Positions 34,852 to 46,869 of a DNA stretch of 64,000 nt are shown here, in pieces. The notes below the pieces were generated by a model. The model was not told the DNA's origin. It saw only the letters and a program-made list of their open reading frames with translations, and searched no databases. The translations under genes were made by a program, and so were the position numbers. This DNA comes from Paenibacillus larvae subsp. larvae. Its GTDB lineage: Bacteria; Bacillota; Bacilli; Paenibacillales; NBRC-103111. Within the stretch, counting starts at the first letter, position 1, and every line of letters begins with the position of its first letter. The DNA is taken from positions 2,588,501 to 2,652,500 of the forward strand of contig NZ_CP019687.1 in the NCBI RefSeq assembly GCF_002003265.1, read 5' to 3'.

Positions 34852-36400
34852 TCAATGTTTAAAGTGACGGACACCCGTCATAATCATGGCAATTCCATGT
34901 TCGTTCGCTACACGGATAGATTCCTCATCCTTAATGGAGCCGCCCGGCTGGATAACCGCTGTGATTCCCGCCTTGGCTGCCAGCTCCAGGGTGTCTCCCA
35001 TCGGGAAGAAGGCATCGGAAGCGAGTACGGAGCCCCGTGCTTTAGCCCCCGCCTGTTCAATGGCGATGCGGGCGGAGCCTACGCGGTTCATCTGTCCCGC
35101 ACCTACCCCAATCGTCATGTCGTCCCGGGCCAATACGATTGCATTGGACTTCACATGCTTCACGACTTTCCAGGCGAACAGCAGCTGCTTCATTTCCGCT
35201 ACTGTTGGCTCACGGTCAGTCACAACTTTAAGGTCACTTTCACTCAGCCCGTAAATGTCACTATCCTGCACCAGAGTTCCACCTTCAACTGTCGTCAGAA
35301 TACGGCGGGCCGGTTCTGCATTTCTACTATCAAAAGCCCCGAGAGAAAGCAGGCGGATGTTCTTTTTCTGCGTCAAGATATCCAGTGCTTCCTGTGTATA
35401 CTCTGGCGCAATCACAATCTCCAGGAAGATTTCATGCAGAAGTTTGGCTGTTTCCCCGTCAATAGCGCGGTTGGCTGCCACGATCCCCCCAAAGATGGAG
35501 GTAGGGTCGGCTTCATACGCTTTCCGGTAAGCTTCCAGAATAGTAGTTCCAATTCCTGCGCCGCAAGGATTCATATGCTTCACCGCAACAACGGCGGGCT
35601 CCCGGAATTCTTTCAACAGTTGCAGAGCCGCATTCGCATCTTGAATATTATTGTAAGAAAGCTCTTTACCGTGGATCTGATCCGCATTGGCCAGATTGCT
35701 GGACCGGGATAACGGTTTGCGATAAAAAGCGGCCTGCTGATGGGGGTTTTCCCCATACCGGAGGTCTTGTACTTTTTCAAAAGTTACCGTTAGCTTCTCA
35801 GGAAATTTTTCTCCGGCCTGATCCTGTCAAATACTCGGCAATTAACGCGTCATAAGCTGCCGTATGGCGGAATACTTTTGCCGCTAACTGTTTTCGGGTA
35901 ATGAGTGTGGTATCCTGGTCTTTTTGGATTTCTTCGATCACTTTGCCGTAATCTGCCGCATCCACGACTACGGTTACGAACGCATGGTTTTTGGCAGCGG
36001 AACGGAGCATGGCAGGACCGCCGATATCAATATTTTCAATGGCGGCCTTATAAGCCACATTCTCTTTGGAGATTGTTTCGGTGAACGGATATAAGTTTAC
36101 GACGACCAGATCAATGTAACCAAGTCCCAGGTCCTTCAAGGATTGCTCATGCTTTTCATCGTTCCTGACTGCCAGCAAGCCGCTATGCACAGCCGGGTGC
36201 AGGGTTTTCACCCGACCATCCAGAATCTCGGGGAACCCCGTCACTTCAGAAATGCCTATAACCGGTACTCCCTTGTCTTTAAGCAGTGAAGCTGTGCCTC
36301 CCGTAGAGATGATTTTAACACCGGCCTCCGCCAGTTGTCTGGCAAATTCCACAATGCCCGTTTTATCCGAAACGCTGATTAATGCCCGTTTAATAGCCAC
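34852..36400 (-). pseudogene. purH: Bifunctional AICAR transformylase/IMP cyclohydrolase, broken by a frameshift
   Basis: PurH performs the last two steps of IMP synthesis. The IMP cyclohydrolase part starts at GTG 36400 ([20 protein letters not shown], with GGGAGGAAAG upstream). It includes [12 protein letters not shown] and [10 protein letters not shown], then runs to a stop at 35798 after [11 protein letters not shown]. One base out of frame the protein continues: [20 protein letters not shown], then [13 protein letters not shown], and the transformylase domain to 34852 ([23 protein letters not shown]). The switch lies in GAGAAAAATTTCC near 35812-35824; four instead of five A would give GRRKFPEKL in one frame. 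As read, no full-length enzyme is made. The upstream gap to purN (36443-36610) holds nothing recognisable. Confidence 0.9.
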
Positions 36401-36610
36401 GCCAACTTTCCTCCCTGTGTAATTGTTCAAGATATGAATCATTCCTAATGAATGGCCTTCCCTATAAACAGAAATGGTTCTTATTTTGGATTTCCTAATC
36501 AGAACGATACGGCCATTGTGCCTAAGAGAACAGTCATTTTAATAAACGGTTAAAAGCTGAATAATAAAAAGGATTTAAGGGCCAGGAATTCTTCTTCCCT
36601 TCCTTATCTT

Positions 36611-37234
36611 CTAACCGGGCAGACAGCAATCCAGCTTTACCTTTCTGCCCTCTAATCGTACCCGGTTTAACCGGAACTGTTCGATGACCCATGGCAGAAG
36701 CTTATGCTCCACCTGATGAATACGCTCCGCCAAAGTTTCTTCCGTATCATCATCTCTGATTTCAACTGCCTTTTGGGCAATGATCGGACCTGTGTCCATC
36801 CCTCCGTCCACATAATGAACGGTGACTCCTGTCCATTTTACCCCATATTCCAAATCATCCCCGATGCCGTTAACCCCGGGAAAAGCCGGGAGCAAAGACG
36901 GATGAATATTAATTAACCTTCCATAAAAAGCATCTACCAGTGTATTCGTAAGCAGTTTCATATATCCGGCCAAAACAACCAGATCAATCTCCCGGTGTTT
37001 CAATTCCTGAACCAAAGCCGCTTCATAATCAGCCCGGGTGTGATAATCTTTCGGGCGAAAAGCAAAAACAGACACTCCTGCCTGCTCCGCTTTGGCCACT
37101 ACAGGTGCACTGGGACGGTCGCACACTAAAAGCGCAAGTTCTGCCTGAACCGTTCCCTTCCGGACAGCATCGGCAATAGCCTGAAAGTTGGAGCCTCTCC
37201 CGGAGGCGAAAACGGCAATCCGGTAACTGTTCAT
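36611..37234 (-). CDS. purN: Phosphoribosylglycinamide formyltransferase
   Basis: Transfers a formyl group from 10-formyl-THF to GAR, the third step of IMP synthesis. The 207-residue protein has the N-terminal [18 protein letters not shown], the catalytic Asn-x-His in [13 protein letters not shown] near 107 and the catalytic Asp in [11 protein letters not shown] near 143. It overlaps purM by four bases (ATGA). Confidence 0.95.
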   Translation of the reverse strand: MNSYRIAVFASGRGSNFQAIADAVRKGTVQAELALLVCDRPSAPVVAKAEQAGVSVFAFRPKDYHTRADYEAALVQELKHREIDLVVLAGYMKLLTNTLVDAFYGRLINIHPSLLPAFPGVNGIGDDLEYGVKWTGVTVHYVDGGMDTGPIIAQKAVEIRDDDTEETLAERIHQVEHKLLPWVIEQFRLNRVRLEGRKVKLDCCLPG

Positions 37235-38277
37235 TCTAACTCCTCCGGCCCTGCAAACTTGACTTTACGGTTTCCTTCCGTAACCGTACCGATCCGGTAC
37301 ATCTTCTCGCCAAGCTTCCCGGCCAGCTTGAGAGCAAGACCGCCTTCCTCAGCAGGAACTACCAGTACAAGCCCGATGCCCATATTAAACGTCGTATACA
37401 TATCACGCTGGCTAATTTGGCCTTCGCGTTCAATAAATTGGAAGATGGGGTGAACCGGCCAGGAACCTTTCATGATGGATGCATCCACATCCTCGGGCAG
37501 TATTCTCGGGATGTTTTCAATAAACCCTCCGCCTGTGATGTGAGCCATACCTTTGACGGTGAGCTCCTTTACAAGCTTCAGTACCGTTTTCACATAGATG
37601 CGCGTTGGTGTTAACAGCACGTCTCCGAGTTTGCCCCGGAGTTCCTCCATATGCTCATCCAGCGAATACCTCTTGTCTTCCAATAAAAGCTTGCGGACAA
37701 GGGAGAAACCATTGCTATGAAGACCGCTTGAAGGCAGCCCCAGTACCACATCACCGGGACGAATTGCGGAGCCGTCGATGATCTTGGGGCGATCTGCGAT
37801 GCCTACTGTAAACCCTGCGATATCATAATCGCCATCCGCATACATCCCCGGCATTTCGGCTGTTTCGCCGCCTATGAGGCCGCATCCGGCCTGCACACAG
37901 CCTTCTGCAATTCCGGCCACTATCTTCTCAATTTTCTCCGGAACCACTTTGCCGCAAGCCAGATAATCCAGGAAAAAAAGCGGTTCTGCTCCCTGTACCA
38001 CTACATCGTTCACACACATTGCAACCGCATCAATCCCGATCGTATCATGCCGGTCCATGGCAAAAGCCAGCTTCAGCTTGGTGCCGACCCCGTCTGTGCC
38101 GGAAACGAGCACCGGTTCCTCATACCGGTCTTTCTCAATCGAGAACAGACTACCAAATCCGCCAAAACCGCTCAACATTCCCGGGCGGGACGTTCTTAAG
38201 ACATGCCGCTTTATCCGTTCTACCGCCTCATTGCCTGCGGCGATATTGACTCCCGCTTGTTTATAAGCTTCCGACAC
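37231..38277 (-). CDS. purM: Phosphoribosylformylglycinamidine cyclo-ligase (AIR synthetase)
   Basis: Closes the imidazole ring of AIR with ATP. The 348-residue protein carries [14 protein letters not shown] near 59, [11 protein letters not shown] near 136 and [15 protein letters not shown] near 178, all typical. Start is GTG 38277 with TTAGGAGTGAGCC upstream. The first residues ([16 protein letters not shown]) match the family start. Confidence 0.95.
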   Translation of the reverse strand: MSEAYKQAGVNIAAGNEAVERIKRHVLRTSRPGMLSGFGGFGSLFSIEKDRYEEPVLVSGTDGVGTKLKLAFAMDRHDTIGIDAVAMCVNDVVVQGAEPLFFLDYLACGKVVPEKIEKIVAGIAEGCVQAGCGLIGGETAEMPGMYADGDYDIAGFTVGIADRPKIIDGSAIRPGDVVLGLPSSGLHSNGFSLVRKLLLEDKRYSLDEHMEELRGKLGDVLLTPTRIYVKTVLKLVKELTVKGMAHITGGGFIENIPRILPEDVDASIMKGSWPVHPIFQFIEREGQISQRDMYTTFNMGIGLVLVVPAEEGGLALKLAGKLGEKMYRIGTVTEGNRKVKFAGPEELE

Positions 38278-38371
38278 TTATGGCTCACTCCTAACTTTTG
38301 GTTGCATTATCGGCAATCGGCCAGAAAACCTTACATCAACGGCGCGCGTTGCGATGCTGAACAGCGGGCGG

Positions 38372-39946
38372 TCAGACCCCTATGCCACATCCCGCTGTTT
38401 CCTTATCCTGCTCTTCTGCCCTGGCCTTGCCTTTGTATTGTTCCGTACCATCAGATTCAAGAGAAGAGGATTTACTTGGGAAACTGCCCGGTTCCCGGCC
38501 CTCTCCATGAAGGGAGGTCGGATATTTATTATCAAAACATGCTGTACAATAGCCTCCTGCTTCACCTTGCCCAATAGAGGACAAAAGCCCTTCCTTGCTC
38601 AGGAAATAAAGGGAATCGGCATTGATGGCCTTGCGGATCTCCTCTGTACTTTTTTGGGCGGCAATCAGATCTTTCCGGTCTGGAGTATCAATACCGTAGA
38701 AGCAAGGGTTTTGAAACGGTGGAAAGCTAATCCTTACATGCACTTCAACAGCCCCTGCTTCCCTCAGCAAATTTACGATCCGGAGGCTGGTTGTGCCGCG
38801 GACAATCGAATCGTCGATCATCACTACCCGCTTGCCTTCCACTACTTTGCGGACAGCGCTTAGCTTCATCTTGACCCCCTGCTCTCTAAGCTCCTGGCTC
38901 GGCTGAATAAAGGTGCGTCCCGTATACCGGTTCTTGATGAGTCCAAGCTCGTAAGGAATACCTGTTGCTTCGGCAAAACCGATAGCCGCGGATATGCTGG
39001 AATCCGGCACTCCCGTCACAAGATCCGCTTCCACTGCGGCTTCGACCGCAAGCTGTTTCCCCATCCGTTTTCGCGCGGCATGAATGTTGATCGCGTTAAT
39101 ATCACTGTCCGGGCGGGCAAAATAAATGTATTCCATTGCACAGGTTGATTTAGGCTTCCGGGGAACGGACTGTTCCACATGCATGCCTGTATGGTCCATT
39201 ACTACAATCTCTCCGGGTTCCAGATCCCGGATATAAGTCCCTCCTACTGCATCAAAAGCACATGTTTCCGAGGCAAAAAGGTAGGCATCCCCGAGCCGCC
39301 CCAATACAAAGGGCCGTAATCCGTCCGGATCGAGGGCGGCAATGAGTTTATCCTTGGTCAGGATCAGGAACGCATAAGCGCCGGTTACTTCGTTCAGGGC
39401 TTCTTTGACAGCATCCACAATCGAGTCATGCCGGGAACGGGCTATTAGGTGAGCGACCACTTCCGTATCGCTGGTCGTCTGAAAGATAGAACCCTGGCGT
39501 TCCAGCTTTTTTCTTATTTCCGCCGCATTTACCAGGTTTCCGTTAGTCGCAATGGCTAAATCCCCTTCTCTATATTTAAACACCAAGGGCTGGGCATTCT
39601 TGAGATGGCTCTCTCCGGCTGTGGAATAGCGCACATGGCTAATAGCCGAGGTTCCCTGCAGGGACCGGAGATTTTCGCTGTTGAAGACTTCCTTGACCAG
39701 ACCCATTCCGCGGTAATAATGAAAGTTGTCTGGACCGGCCGTGCAGATGCCTGCACTCTCCTGACCGCGATGCTGTAATGCATGAAGGCCGTAATAGGCT
39801 AAAGAGGAAGCTTCGGGGTGCCCGAATACCCCGAAGACTCCGCATTCTTCACGGGGCTTATCCCTCCACAGGCCATCCTGTTCATTCACACCTTCGTTGA
39901 AATAGTCTCCCTTCCACAAAGCTTTCGGATTCAGTTCATCAAACAT
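38372..39946 (-). CDS. purF: Amidophosphoribosyltransferase
   Basis: Commits PRPP to purine synthesis using glutamine. The 524-residue protein has a 34-residue propeptide; cleavage would expose the catalytic Cys of CGVFGVFGHPE. The glutaminase domain (about 35-265) is followed by the PRPP domain with VVMIDDSIVRGTTSLRIV near 360. Cysteines in PCFYGIDTPDR and GGYCTACF suit the [4Fe-4S] cluster of Bacillus-type PurF. ATG 39946 has GGAAGGA eight bases upstream; the longer reading begins at an unsupported TTG. The C-terminal tail past 475 is low-complexity (Ser/Glu/Lys). Confidence 0.95.
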   Translation of the reverse strand: MFDELNPKALWKGDYFNEGVNEQDGLWRDKPREECGVFGVFGHPEASSLAYYGLHALQHRGQESAGICTAGPDNFHYYRGMGLVKEVFNSENLRSLQGTSAISHVRYSTAGESHLKNAQPLVFKYREGDLAIATNGNLVNAAEIRKKLERQGSIFQTTSDTEVVAHLIARSRHDSIVDAVKEALNEVTGAYAFLILTKDKLIAALDPDGLRPFVLGRLGDAYLFASETCAFDAVGGTYIRDLEPGEIVVMDHTGMHVEQSVPRKPKSTCAMEYIYFARPDSDINAINIHAARKRMGKQLAVEAAVEADLVTGVPDSSISAAIGFAEATGIPYELGLIKNRYTGRTFIQPSQELREQGVKMKLSAVRKVVEGKRVVMIDDSIVRGTTSLRIVNLLREAGAVEVHVRISFPPFQNPCFYGIDTPDRKDLIAAQKSTEEIRKAINADSLYFLSKEGLLSSIGQGEAGGYCTACFDNKYPTSLHGEGREPGSFPSKSSSLESDGTEQYKGKARAEEQDKETAGCGIGV

Positions 39947-40020
39947 GGAATCGCATCCTTCCAAACCGCTGTGAGCCGCTCGACGGGCTGATCGACCACC
40001 GGTTTACCTTGGACTTGGAT

Positions 40021-42173
40021 TTATAATGCTGTTCCTGTGACTATACCTGCCCTCTGATAAGGAACCTGGCTTTCTTCCAAATGACGCATCAGCTTTTCTG
40101 CGTGTTCAGGAGAAGAACTGAGCAGAATGCGGGACTGGCTTTCGCTAAAGAGCAGGTGATCCGGCCTAAGCCCGCTTGAAAAACGGACGCGGGCACCAAG
40201 ACCGCCGCTGATGCAGGACTCCGCAAGAGCTACGGCAATTCCGCCCTCGGAAAGATCGTGAGCCGACGCAACCCATCCTTGTTGAATAGCGCTAAGCACG
40301 GCGCTTTGCAACTGTTTCTCCACATTCAGATCAAGTTCAGGCGGACGCCCTTCCGTCACTCTGTGAATGACATATTGAAATTCACTGCCCCCAAGCTCCG
40401 CTTTCGTCTCTCCAAGAAGGAAGATGATATCTCCTTCGTTCTTGAATCCCTGAGTCGTGATATGATCCGTATCGTGAACGAGTCCCACCATGCCCACTAC
40501 CGGAGTCGGGTAGATCGCACCTTTGGCGTTCTCATTGTATAAACTTACATTGCCGCCGATAACCGGCGTATTCAATTCCCGGCAGGCTTCCGCCATACCG
40601 TCTACCGCCCGTTCCAGCTGCCAGAATATTTCCGGCTTTTCCGGGCTTCCGAAGTTAAGGTTATCCGTGATAGCAAGCGGTTCAGCCCCGGAGCAGACAA
40701 CGTTGCGGGCCGCTTCGCATACGGCAATCCGGCCCCCTACTTCGGGGTCGAGATAGACGTAGCGGCCGTTGCAGTCAGTCGTCATCGCGAGCGCCTTGCG
40801 CGTACCGCGGATCGTGATGACTGCCGCATCGGAGCCCGGCCGCACAGCCGTGTTTGTACGCACCATATAGTTATATTGGGCGTACACCCATTCCTTGCTT
40901 GCCACTGTCGGCGAAGCAAGCACCTGTTCCAGCGCCGCGTTCAGATCCGTTACCTCCGGGTAACGGGTCGTATCGATCCCGGCGCTGGCAGTGTAATAAG
41001 CCGGAACCTGTGACGGCTTATAGTATACCGGGCACTCGTCGACCAGTGCCCGGACCGGCATATCCCCCACGATTTCCCCGTGGTGGATCAGCTTCAGACG
41101 GCCGTCATCGGTGACACGGCCGACCTTCGCACAGATCAGGCCCCAGCGTTCGAAGACCGCTTTGGCCTGTTCCTCATGCTGCGGCTCCACAACGAACAGC
41201 ATACGCTCCTGCGACTCGGACAACATCATTTCGTAAGGGGTCATGCCTTCCTCCCGCTGGGGGACCTCGTCGAGGTTTAATTCCATGCCGCCCCCGCCTT
41301 TACTGGCCATTTCAGCACTGGAACAAGTGAGTCCGGCTGCGCCCATGTCCTGGATGCCCAGGACGATGCCGGAATTAATCAGTTCCAGACACGCCTCCAA
41401 AACCAGCTTCTCCATGAACGGGTCGCCTACCTGAACGGCCGGACGCTTGGCTTCAGATTCGGCCGTCAGTTCTTCCGAAGCGAAGGTTGCTCCGTGAATC
41501 CCGTCGCGTCCTGTGGCAGGCCCCACATAGAACACGGGATTGCCGGCCCCCTTCGCTTCCCCTTTTTGAATGCGGTCGTGACCGATAAGGCCAACGCACA
41601 TTGCATTTACGAGCGGATTGCCTTCGTAGCTTTCATCGAACATGACTTCCCCGCCCACCGTAGGGATACCGGTGCAATTACCGTACCCGGCTATGCCTGA
41701 GACCACATGTTCGAATAAATATTTCACCCGGTCATTGTCCAGCTTGCCGAAACGTAAGGAATTCAGCACCGCTATTGGCCGGGCACCCATGGAGAATATA
41801 TCGCGAATAATCCCCCCACACCGGTCGCAGCCCCCTGATAAGGCTCAATGGCAGAAGGGTGATTATGACTTTCAATTTTAAAGACAACGGCCTGCTGATC
41901 TCCGATATCCACGATTCCGGCGCCCTCTCCGGGTCCCATCAGAACCCGGGGACCGGAAGTAGGAAAGCGGCGGAGCAAAGGTTTCGAGTTTTTATAGGAA
42001 CAATGCTCAGACCACATGACGCTGAACACGCCCGTTTCCACATAATTCGGCTTGCGTCCAAGAAAGTTGCAGATAAGGCTGTATTCTTCATCCGAAAGGC
42101 CCATCTGCTTGTAAATCTGCTGCTCATGAATCTGTTTCGCGGTTGGCTCTTTAGCGGATAGCTGCTGTGTCAT
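40021..42173 (-). pseudogene. purL: Phosphoribosylformylglycinamidine synthase large subunit, broken by a frameshift
   Basis: PurL, with PurQ and PurS, converts FGAR to FGAM. The N-terminal part runs from ATG 42173 (GGAGGG upstream) through [20 protein letters not shown] and [20 protein letters not shown], then shifts and stops near 41772. The main part resumes in the other frame at [20 protein letters not shown] and runs to 40021. It includes [19 protein letters not shown] and [15 protein letters not shown]. The break is in GTGGGGGGATTATTC near 41820; seven instead of six G would give [16 protein letters not shown]. Otherwise the gene is complete at about 717 residues. It starts inside the 3' end of purQ. 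Confidence 0.92.
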
Positions 42174-42846
42174 GTTTTTCCCTCCAGGCGTTCAAGATCG
42201 AAGTAAACATGCGTTTGCCGTCAGCGGAACCGAGTAATTCGTGCACGGCACGCTCCGGATGCGGCATCATGCCGACGACGTTGCCCGTTTCATTGCAAAT
42301 GCCGGCAATATCCTCTATCGATCCGTTCGGGTTGGTTCCCGGTGCATAACGGAACACAATCCGGTTTCCTGCCCGCAGTTCTTCCAGCGTCCGCGGATCG
42401 CAGTAATAATTGCCTTCCCCGTGGGCAATGGGAATCTGAATCACCTCACCTTGTTTGTACTCCCTGGTAAAAGGGGTTTCCCTATTTTCCACTACCAAAG
42501 AGGTTATCCCGCAGCGGAATTTCATAGAGTTATTGCGCAAAAGCGCACCCGGAAGCAGGCCGGACTCAAGCAAAATCTGAAATCCGTTGCAGATGCCCAG
42601 AATAAACTTGCCCTTTTTTGCAGCTGCCGCAAGAGCGGACATGACAGGTGCAAATCTGGAAATAGCTCCGCACCGCAAATAGTCTCCGTAGGAGAAGCCA
42701 CCCGGGAGCAGGATACAATCATAAGCGCTTAAATCCGTCTCCGTGTGCCAAACATAGTCCACGGTCTGGCCTATCGTATCCTCAACCGCTTTATAGCAAT
42801 CCACATCACAGTTGGATCCTGGAAATACGAGAACAGCAAATTTCAT
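42151..42846 (-). CDS. purQ: Phosphoribosylformylglycinamidine synthase, glutaminase subunit
   Basis: Supplies ammonia to PurL. The 231-residue class I glutamine amidotransferase has the catalytic Cys in [14 protein letters not shown] near 87 and the His-Glu pair in [13 protein letters not shown] near 199. It overlaps purL by 23 bases, so the two are translated together. GGGAGGGTAACG precedes ATG 42846. Confidence 0.95.
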   Translation of the reverse strand: MKFAVLVFPGSNCDVDCYKAVEDTIGQTVDYVWHTETDLSAYDCILLPGGFSYGDYLRCGAISRFAPVMSALAAAAKKGKFILGICNGFQILLESGLLPGALLRNNSMKFRCGITSLVVENRETPFTREYKQGEVIQIPIAHGEGNYYCDPRTLEELRAGNRIVFRYAPGTNPNGSIEDIAGICNETGNVVGMMPHPERAVHELLGSADGKRMFTSILNAWREKHDTAAIR

Positions 42847-42919
42847 TCGTTACCCTCCCAAGCTTTTTCCAAATAGAATCCGGTTTTCACAGAAACGGGA
42901 CAATTGGACCGGTATCCGA

Positions 42920-43162
42920 TTAATCGTTCAATTCAAAACGGTAATCTTCGATGACGGTGTTGGCCAGCAGCTTTTCGCACATGGCTTTGACACGGTCTTC
43001 AGCTTCTGTCCGGTTTTTCGTCTGCAGATCAAGCTCCAAATACTTGCCGACCCTAACTTTGGCCACTTCCCCAAATCCCATGGAATGGAGAGTGTCTTGA
43101 ACAGCATTTCCCTGCGGATCCAGCACACTTTGCTTAATGGTTACATAAACAGTTGCCTTCAT
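42920..43162 (-). CDS. purS: Phosphoribosylformylglycinamidine synthase subunit PurS
   Basis: The small structural subunit of the Gram-positive three-part FGAM synthase, needed to assemble PurL and PurQ. The 80-residue protein begins MKATVYVTIKQSVLDPQGNA and contains the family pattern VGKYLELDLQ and AMCEKLLANTVIEDYRFEL. It lies between purC and purQ as in Bacillus. Confidence 0.95.
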   Translation of the reverse strand: MKATVYVTIKQSVLDPQGNAVQDTLHSMGFGEVAKVRVGKYLELDLQTKNRTEAEDRVKAMCEKLLANTVIEDYRFELND

Positions 43163-43252
43163 TACGGTTTCTTCCTCCCTCAGGTCCCTTGCCCGGGATC
43201 AACAATTCCATTGTCTTTTCACTGTTATACGGGTCTTCCCGCTTATTGCCGC

Positions 43253-44137
43253 TTAATCAATCAGGCGTCTGGCAATATTTTCATACCGTTGGGCCGTATC
43301 CGCCACCACATCCGCCGGAAGCTCCCCGGGCTCACTGTTTCTATCCCAGCCGGATGCTTGCAGGTAAGTGCGGACAGGCTCCTTATCCATGGAATCGATC
43401 TCGATGTCCAGACCATATTTCTCTTCTGCCCAGAAACGGGATGAATCGGGTGTAAACAGCTCGTCAATCAGAATGATCTGATCCCCGACAAACCCGAACT
43501 CCAGCTTCGTATCTGCCAAAATAATGCCACGCATGTCACAGAATGTATGGGCCAGTGCATACAGCATGATACTTTTGCTAAGCAGTTGATCCGTTAGCTT
43601 ATCTCCCAGCCAGCTTCTCATTTCATCCAAAGTAATGTCTTCATCATGGTCCTGGTCATTTTTTTTCGCCGGGGTAAAGATGGGGTGCTCCAGAACCTGA
43701 TTTTTCCGCAGTCCTTCCGGCAGCTTCTGGCCATTTATCATTCCGGTTTGTTCATACTGCCTCCAGCCCCCGCCCGTAACGTAACCGCGAACTACGCATT
43801 CTACGGGAATGCGGGTTGCCTTCTTGACCACCATAAAACGGCCCCGCAGCTTTTCCGGTTCATGAATGATATCCTGAATCCGGGAAAGGTCAGTATGGAC
43901 CATATGGTTTGCAATCGCCATTTCAGTAGTACCAAACCAGAATTCGCTCAGACTGTTAAGCATGCGTCCCTTGCCGGGAACGGCAGGACGAAGCACATAA
44001 TCAAATGCGGATATCCGATCGGTGACAACCATCAGGTAATGCTCGCCCAAATCGTACAGTTCACGAACTTTTCCTTTATGAACAAGCGGTGCCTTAACAA
44101 GACCCTCTGCCGAATATAATGCTTCATTCAAAGCCAT
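43253..44137 (-). CDS. purC: SAICAR synthetase
   Basis: Adds aspartate to CAIR with ATP. The 294-residue protein includes HKGKVRELYDLGEHYLMVVT near the start, DRISAFDYVL and GIILADTKLEFGF near 195. It is of the longer subtype of this family, with a C-terminal extension. ATG 44137 has GGGAGAGGTG upstream; the 51-base longer reading lacks a ribosome site. Confidence 0.94.
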   Translation of the reverse strand: MALNEALYSAEGLVKAPLVHKGKVRELYDLGEHYLMVVTDRISAFDYVLRPAVPGKGRMLNSLSEFWFGTTEMAIANHMVHTDLSRIQDIIHEPEKLRGRFMVVKKATRIPVECVVRGYVTGGGWRQYEQTGMINGQKLPEGLRKNQVLEHPIFTPAKKNDQDHDEDITLDEMRSWLGDKLTDQLLSKSIMLYALAHTFCDMRGIILADTKLEFGFVGDQIILIDELFTPDSSRFWAEEKYGLDIEIDSMDKEPVRTYLQASGWDRNSEPGELPADVVADTAQRYENIARRLID

Positions 44138-44210
44138 ATACACCTCTCCCATTCCCGATATCAAATTCGGAAGATTGCCTATTTCCACCCGAATTTATCG
44201 GTTGTCTGAA

Positions 44211-45506
44211 TTAGTTCAAACCCAAGCGTTCGAAAATCGTATCTACATGCTTCAAATGCCAGCTTGGATCGAAGCATTCGGCTATTTCCTCCGCGGTCAG
44301 CACTTCGGTAATGGCCGGAGTCTGTTCGATGATTTCACGGAATGAGCGCTGTTCTTCCCAGGCCTGCATTGTCTTCGGTTGAACCGTATCGTAAGCCTGC
44401 TCGCGGCTGAATCCTTTATCGATCAGTTTGGTCATCACTCTTCCGGAGAAAGGTAACCCGAAAGTCCGCTGCATGTTCCGCTGCATGTTTTCCGGGAAAA
44501 CAGTGAGGTTTTGAATCGTGTTGCCGAACCGGTTCAGCATATAATTCAGCAAAATTGTCGCATCAGGTAAAATAATCCGCTCTACAGAGGAATGGGAGAT
44601 GTCACGTTCATGCCACAGAGGCACATTCTCATAAGCGGAGACCATATGACCGCGAATCACGCGGGCCAGACCGCAAATATTTTCACTGGTTATCGGGTTG
44701 CGTTTATGAGGCATCGCTGACGATCCTTTTTGTCCTTTTGCAAACGGCTCTTCGACTTCGCGGAATTCACTTTTTTGCAGCCCGCGAACCTCGGTTGCGA
44801 ATTTTTCCAGGGAAGTGGCAATCAGGGCTAGTGTAGCCATATACTCGGCGTGACGGTCGCGCTGAAGAGTTTGTGTAGAGATAGGGGCCGGTTTAGTGCC
44901 CAGGCGTTCACAGACGTATCGTTCTACGAACGGGTCGATATTGGCGTATGTTCCTACCGCTCCGGAAATTTTCCCGTACTGTACACCGTCGGCCGCAAAG
45001 CGGAATCGCTCCAGATTTCGTTTCATTTCCTCATGCCATAGCGCCATTTTCAGACCAAAAGTAGTAGGTTCCGCATGCACGCCGTGTGTTCTGCCCATCA
45101 TAGGGGTATGTTTATACTGGATTGCTTTCTCTTTTAAAATCCCGATGAAGCGGATCAGGTCCTGTTCCAAAATTTCGTTGGCCTGCTTTATCAGATAGCC
45201 AAGAGCCGTATCGACAACATCCGTAGAAGTAAGCCCGTAATGCACCCATTTCCGTTCATCTCCCAGACTTTCCGATACAGTACGGGTAAAGGCAATTACG
45301 TCGTGGCGGGTTTCCTGCTCGATTTCATAAATGCGCTCCAGATCAAAAGAAGCATTCTCCCTTAATTTACGTGCGTCCTCTTTAGGAATTACACCCAGTT
45401 CAGCCCACGCTTCACACGCCAAAATCTCAACTTCCAGCCAGGCCTTGAATTTATTCTCTTCTGTCCAGATACGTCCCATCTCGGGTCTCGTATAACGTTC
45501 AAGCAT
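44211..45506 (-). CDS. purB: Adenylosuccinate lyase
   Basis: Cleaves fumarate from SAICAR and from adenylosuccinate. The 431-residue protein has the fumarase/lyase signature [19 protein letters not shown] near 262-280, [11 protein letters not shown] near 88 and [15 protein letters not shown] near 138. ATG 45506 ([11 protein letters not shown]) has GGAGGAGACAT upstream. Confidence 0.95.
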   Translation of the reverse strand: MLERYTRPEMGRIWTEENKFKAWLEVEILACEAWAELGVIPKEDARKLRENASFDLERIYEIEQETRHDVIAFTRTVSESLGDERKWVHYGLTSTDVVDTALGYLIKQANEILEQDLIRFIGILKEKAIQYKHTPMMGRTHGVHAEPTTFGLKMALWHEEMKRNLERFRFAADGVQYGKISGAVGTYANIDPFVERYVCERLGTKPAPISTQTLQRDRHAEYMATLALIATSLEKFATEVRGLQKSEFREVEEPFAKGQKGSSAMPHKRNPITSENICGLARVIRGHMVSAYENVPLWHERDISHSSVERIILPDATILLNYMLNRFGNTIQNLTVFPENMQRNMQRTFGLPFSGRVMTKLIDKGFSREQAYDTVQPKTMQAWEEQRSFREIIEQTPAITEVLTAEEIAECFDPSWHLKHVDTIFERLGLN

Positions 45507-45573
45507 TATGTCTCCTCCGTGTTCTTTCATTAAATTCTCTTTGCAGGTCAGCCGCTTGCTTCCCTTCTTTTCG

Positions 45574-46869
45574 TTACTGTCCCCAAATGCCTGTCTTCTT
45601 CATCCAGCTGAAACAGACTTCCGGTGAGGCTCCGATCAGATTGAGATGACCCATTTTACGTTTTTGTTTGGCTTCATGTTTTCCGTACAAGTGAAGCTTT
45701 ATTTCCATATCCGGGTCCGCAGGCAACCGGTCAGCCTGACTTATCCATTGTATCAGAGGTTGCAGGTGCTCTCCCAGAATATTTACCATGACTACAGGTG
45801 AAATTAAATCGCTCGATCCAAGCGGCAAATTGCAGATGGCCCGGATGTGCTGTTCGAATTGGGATGTCCGGCAGGCTTCCATCGTATAATGACCGGAATT
45901 ATGGGGCCTGGGTGCCAATTCGTTCACGTAAAGTTCTCCATCCCCGGTATAAAACAGCTCTACCGCAAGCAATCCCACAAGCTCCAGCGCTCCTGCCAGT
46001 TTCATAGCTATTTGCTCCGCTTTTTTTAGTGCATCCCCAGGGATCCGGGCCGGTACTACAGACGTATGGAGGATATGGTTTACATGTGTATTTTCCGCAA
46101 CAGGAAAAACTTTGATCTCCCCTCTTTGATTTCGCGCTGCAATAATAGAGAGTTCTTTGGAGAAGGGAACGAAAGCTTCTAGAACAAATTCATGATGTAT
46201 CCGGCTAAGCTCAGTGAATGCCGGTTTGCTTTCTTCCAGATTCCGGATCATCCTCTGGCCCTTTCCGTCGTATCCGCCCGTTACCGTTTTGAGAACGGCC
46301 GGAAGGCCAAGCGCCTCTATAGCTTCCAGCAGTTCCGGGTATGTTGTTACTCGCCGGTAGGGCGCTACCTTCACTCCTGCCGCCTCGATGGCCTGCTTCT
46401 CCCTAATCCGGTGCTGGGTCAGGTAAAGCAGGCGGCTTCCCTGGGGAACATGACTTTCCCTTTCCAGAAGTGCTGTTACTTCGGCATTTACATTTTCAAA
46501 TTCGTACGTAATTAGATCTGCCGAATGGGCGAGTTCCCTGGCGGCTTTCCTATCTTCGTAAGAAGCGGTTATTTGGCGGTCGGCCACCTGGCTGCACGGG
46601 GCATCCTCAATAGGGTCCAGGGTTACGAAGCGGTATCCCATATTCCGTCCGGCTAATGCCATCATTCTCCCTAACTGGCCTCCACCAAGGATACCTATTG
46701 TGCTGCCCGGTAAGGTAACAGAACCGGATTCGCCTGATTTCGTTTTTATGGGTGCTGCCATTTTTTCTGTTACTATTTCCGGATGTTGTCTGGTTTCAAA
46801 TGCATCCGTATTTATAAGATAGCTGCCGGATTCCAAAGCTTCTTCACGGGTTTCCGGTTTTAAGCTCAT
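45574..46869 (-). CDS. purK: N5-carboxyaminoimidazole ribonucleotide synthase
   Basis: Carboxylates AIR using ATP and bicarbonate. The 431-residue ATP-grasp protein has the family N-terminus [19 protein letters not shown], but only after about 55 extra residues ([20 protein letters not shown] and onward). Most PurK proteins begin at this Rossmann strand. The start ATG overlaps the purE stop (ATGA), supporting the long form, though an internal start is possible. [17 protein letters not shown] near 195 is the grasp loop. Confidence 0.94.
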   Translation of the reverse strand: MSLKPETREEALESGSYLINTDAFETRQHPEIVTEKMAAPIKTKSGESGSVTLPGSTIGILGGGQLGRMMALAGRNMGYRFVTLDPIEDAPCSQVADRQITASYEDRKAARELAHSADLITYEFENVNAEVTALLERESHVPQGSRLLYLTQHRIREKQAIEAAGVKVAPYRRVTTYPELLEAIEALGLPAVLKTVTGGYDGKGQRMIRNLEESKPAFTELSRIHHEFVLEAFVPFSKELSIIAARNQRGEIKVFPVAENTHVNHILHTSVVPARIPGDALKKAEQIAMKLAGALELVGLLAVELFYTGDGELYVNELAPRPHNSGHYTMEACRTSQFEQHIRAICNLPLGSSDLISPVVMVNILGEHLQPLIQWISQADRLPADPDMEIKLHLYGKHEAKQKRKMGHLNLIGASPEVCFSWMKKTGIWGQ

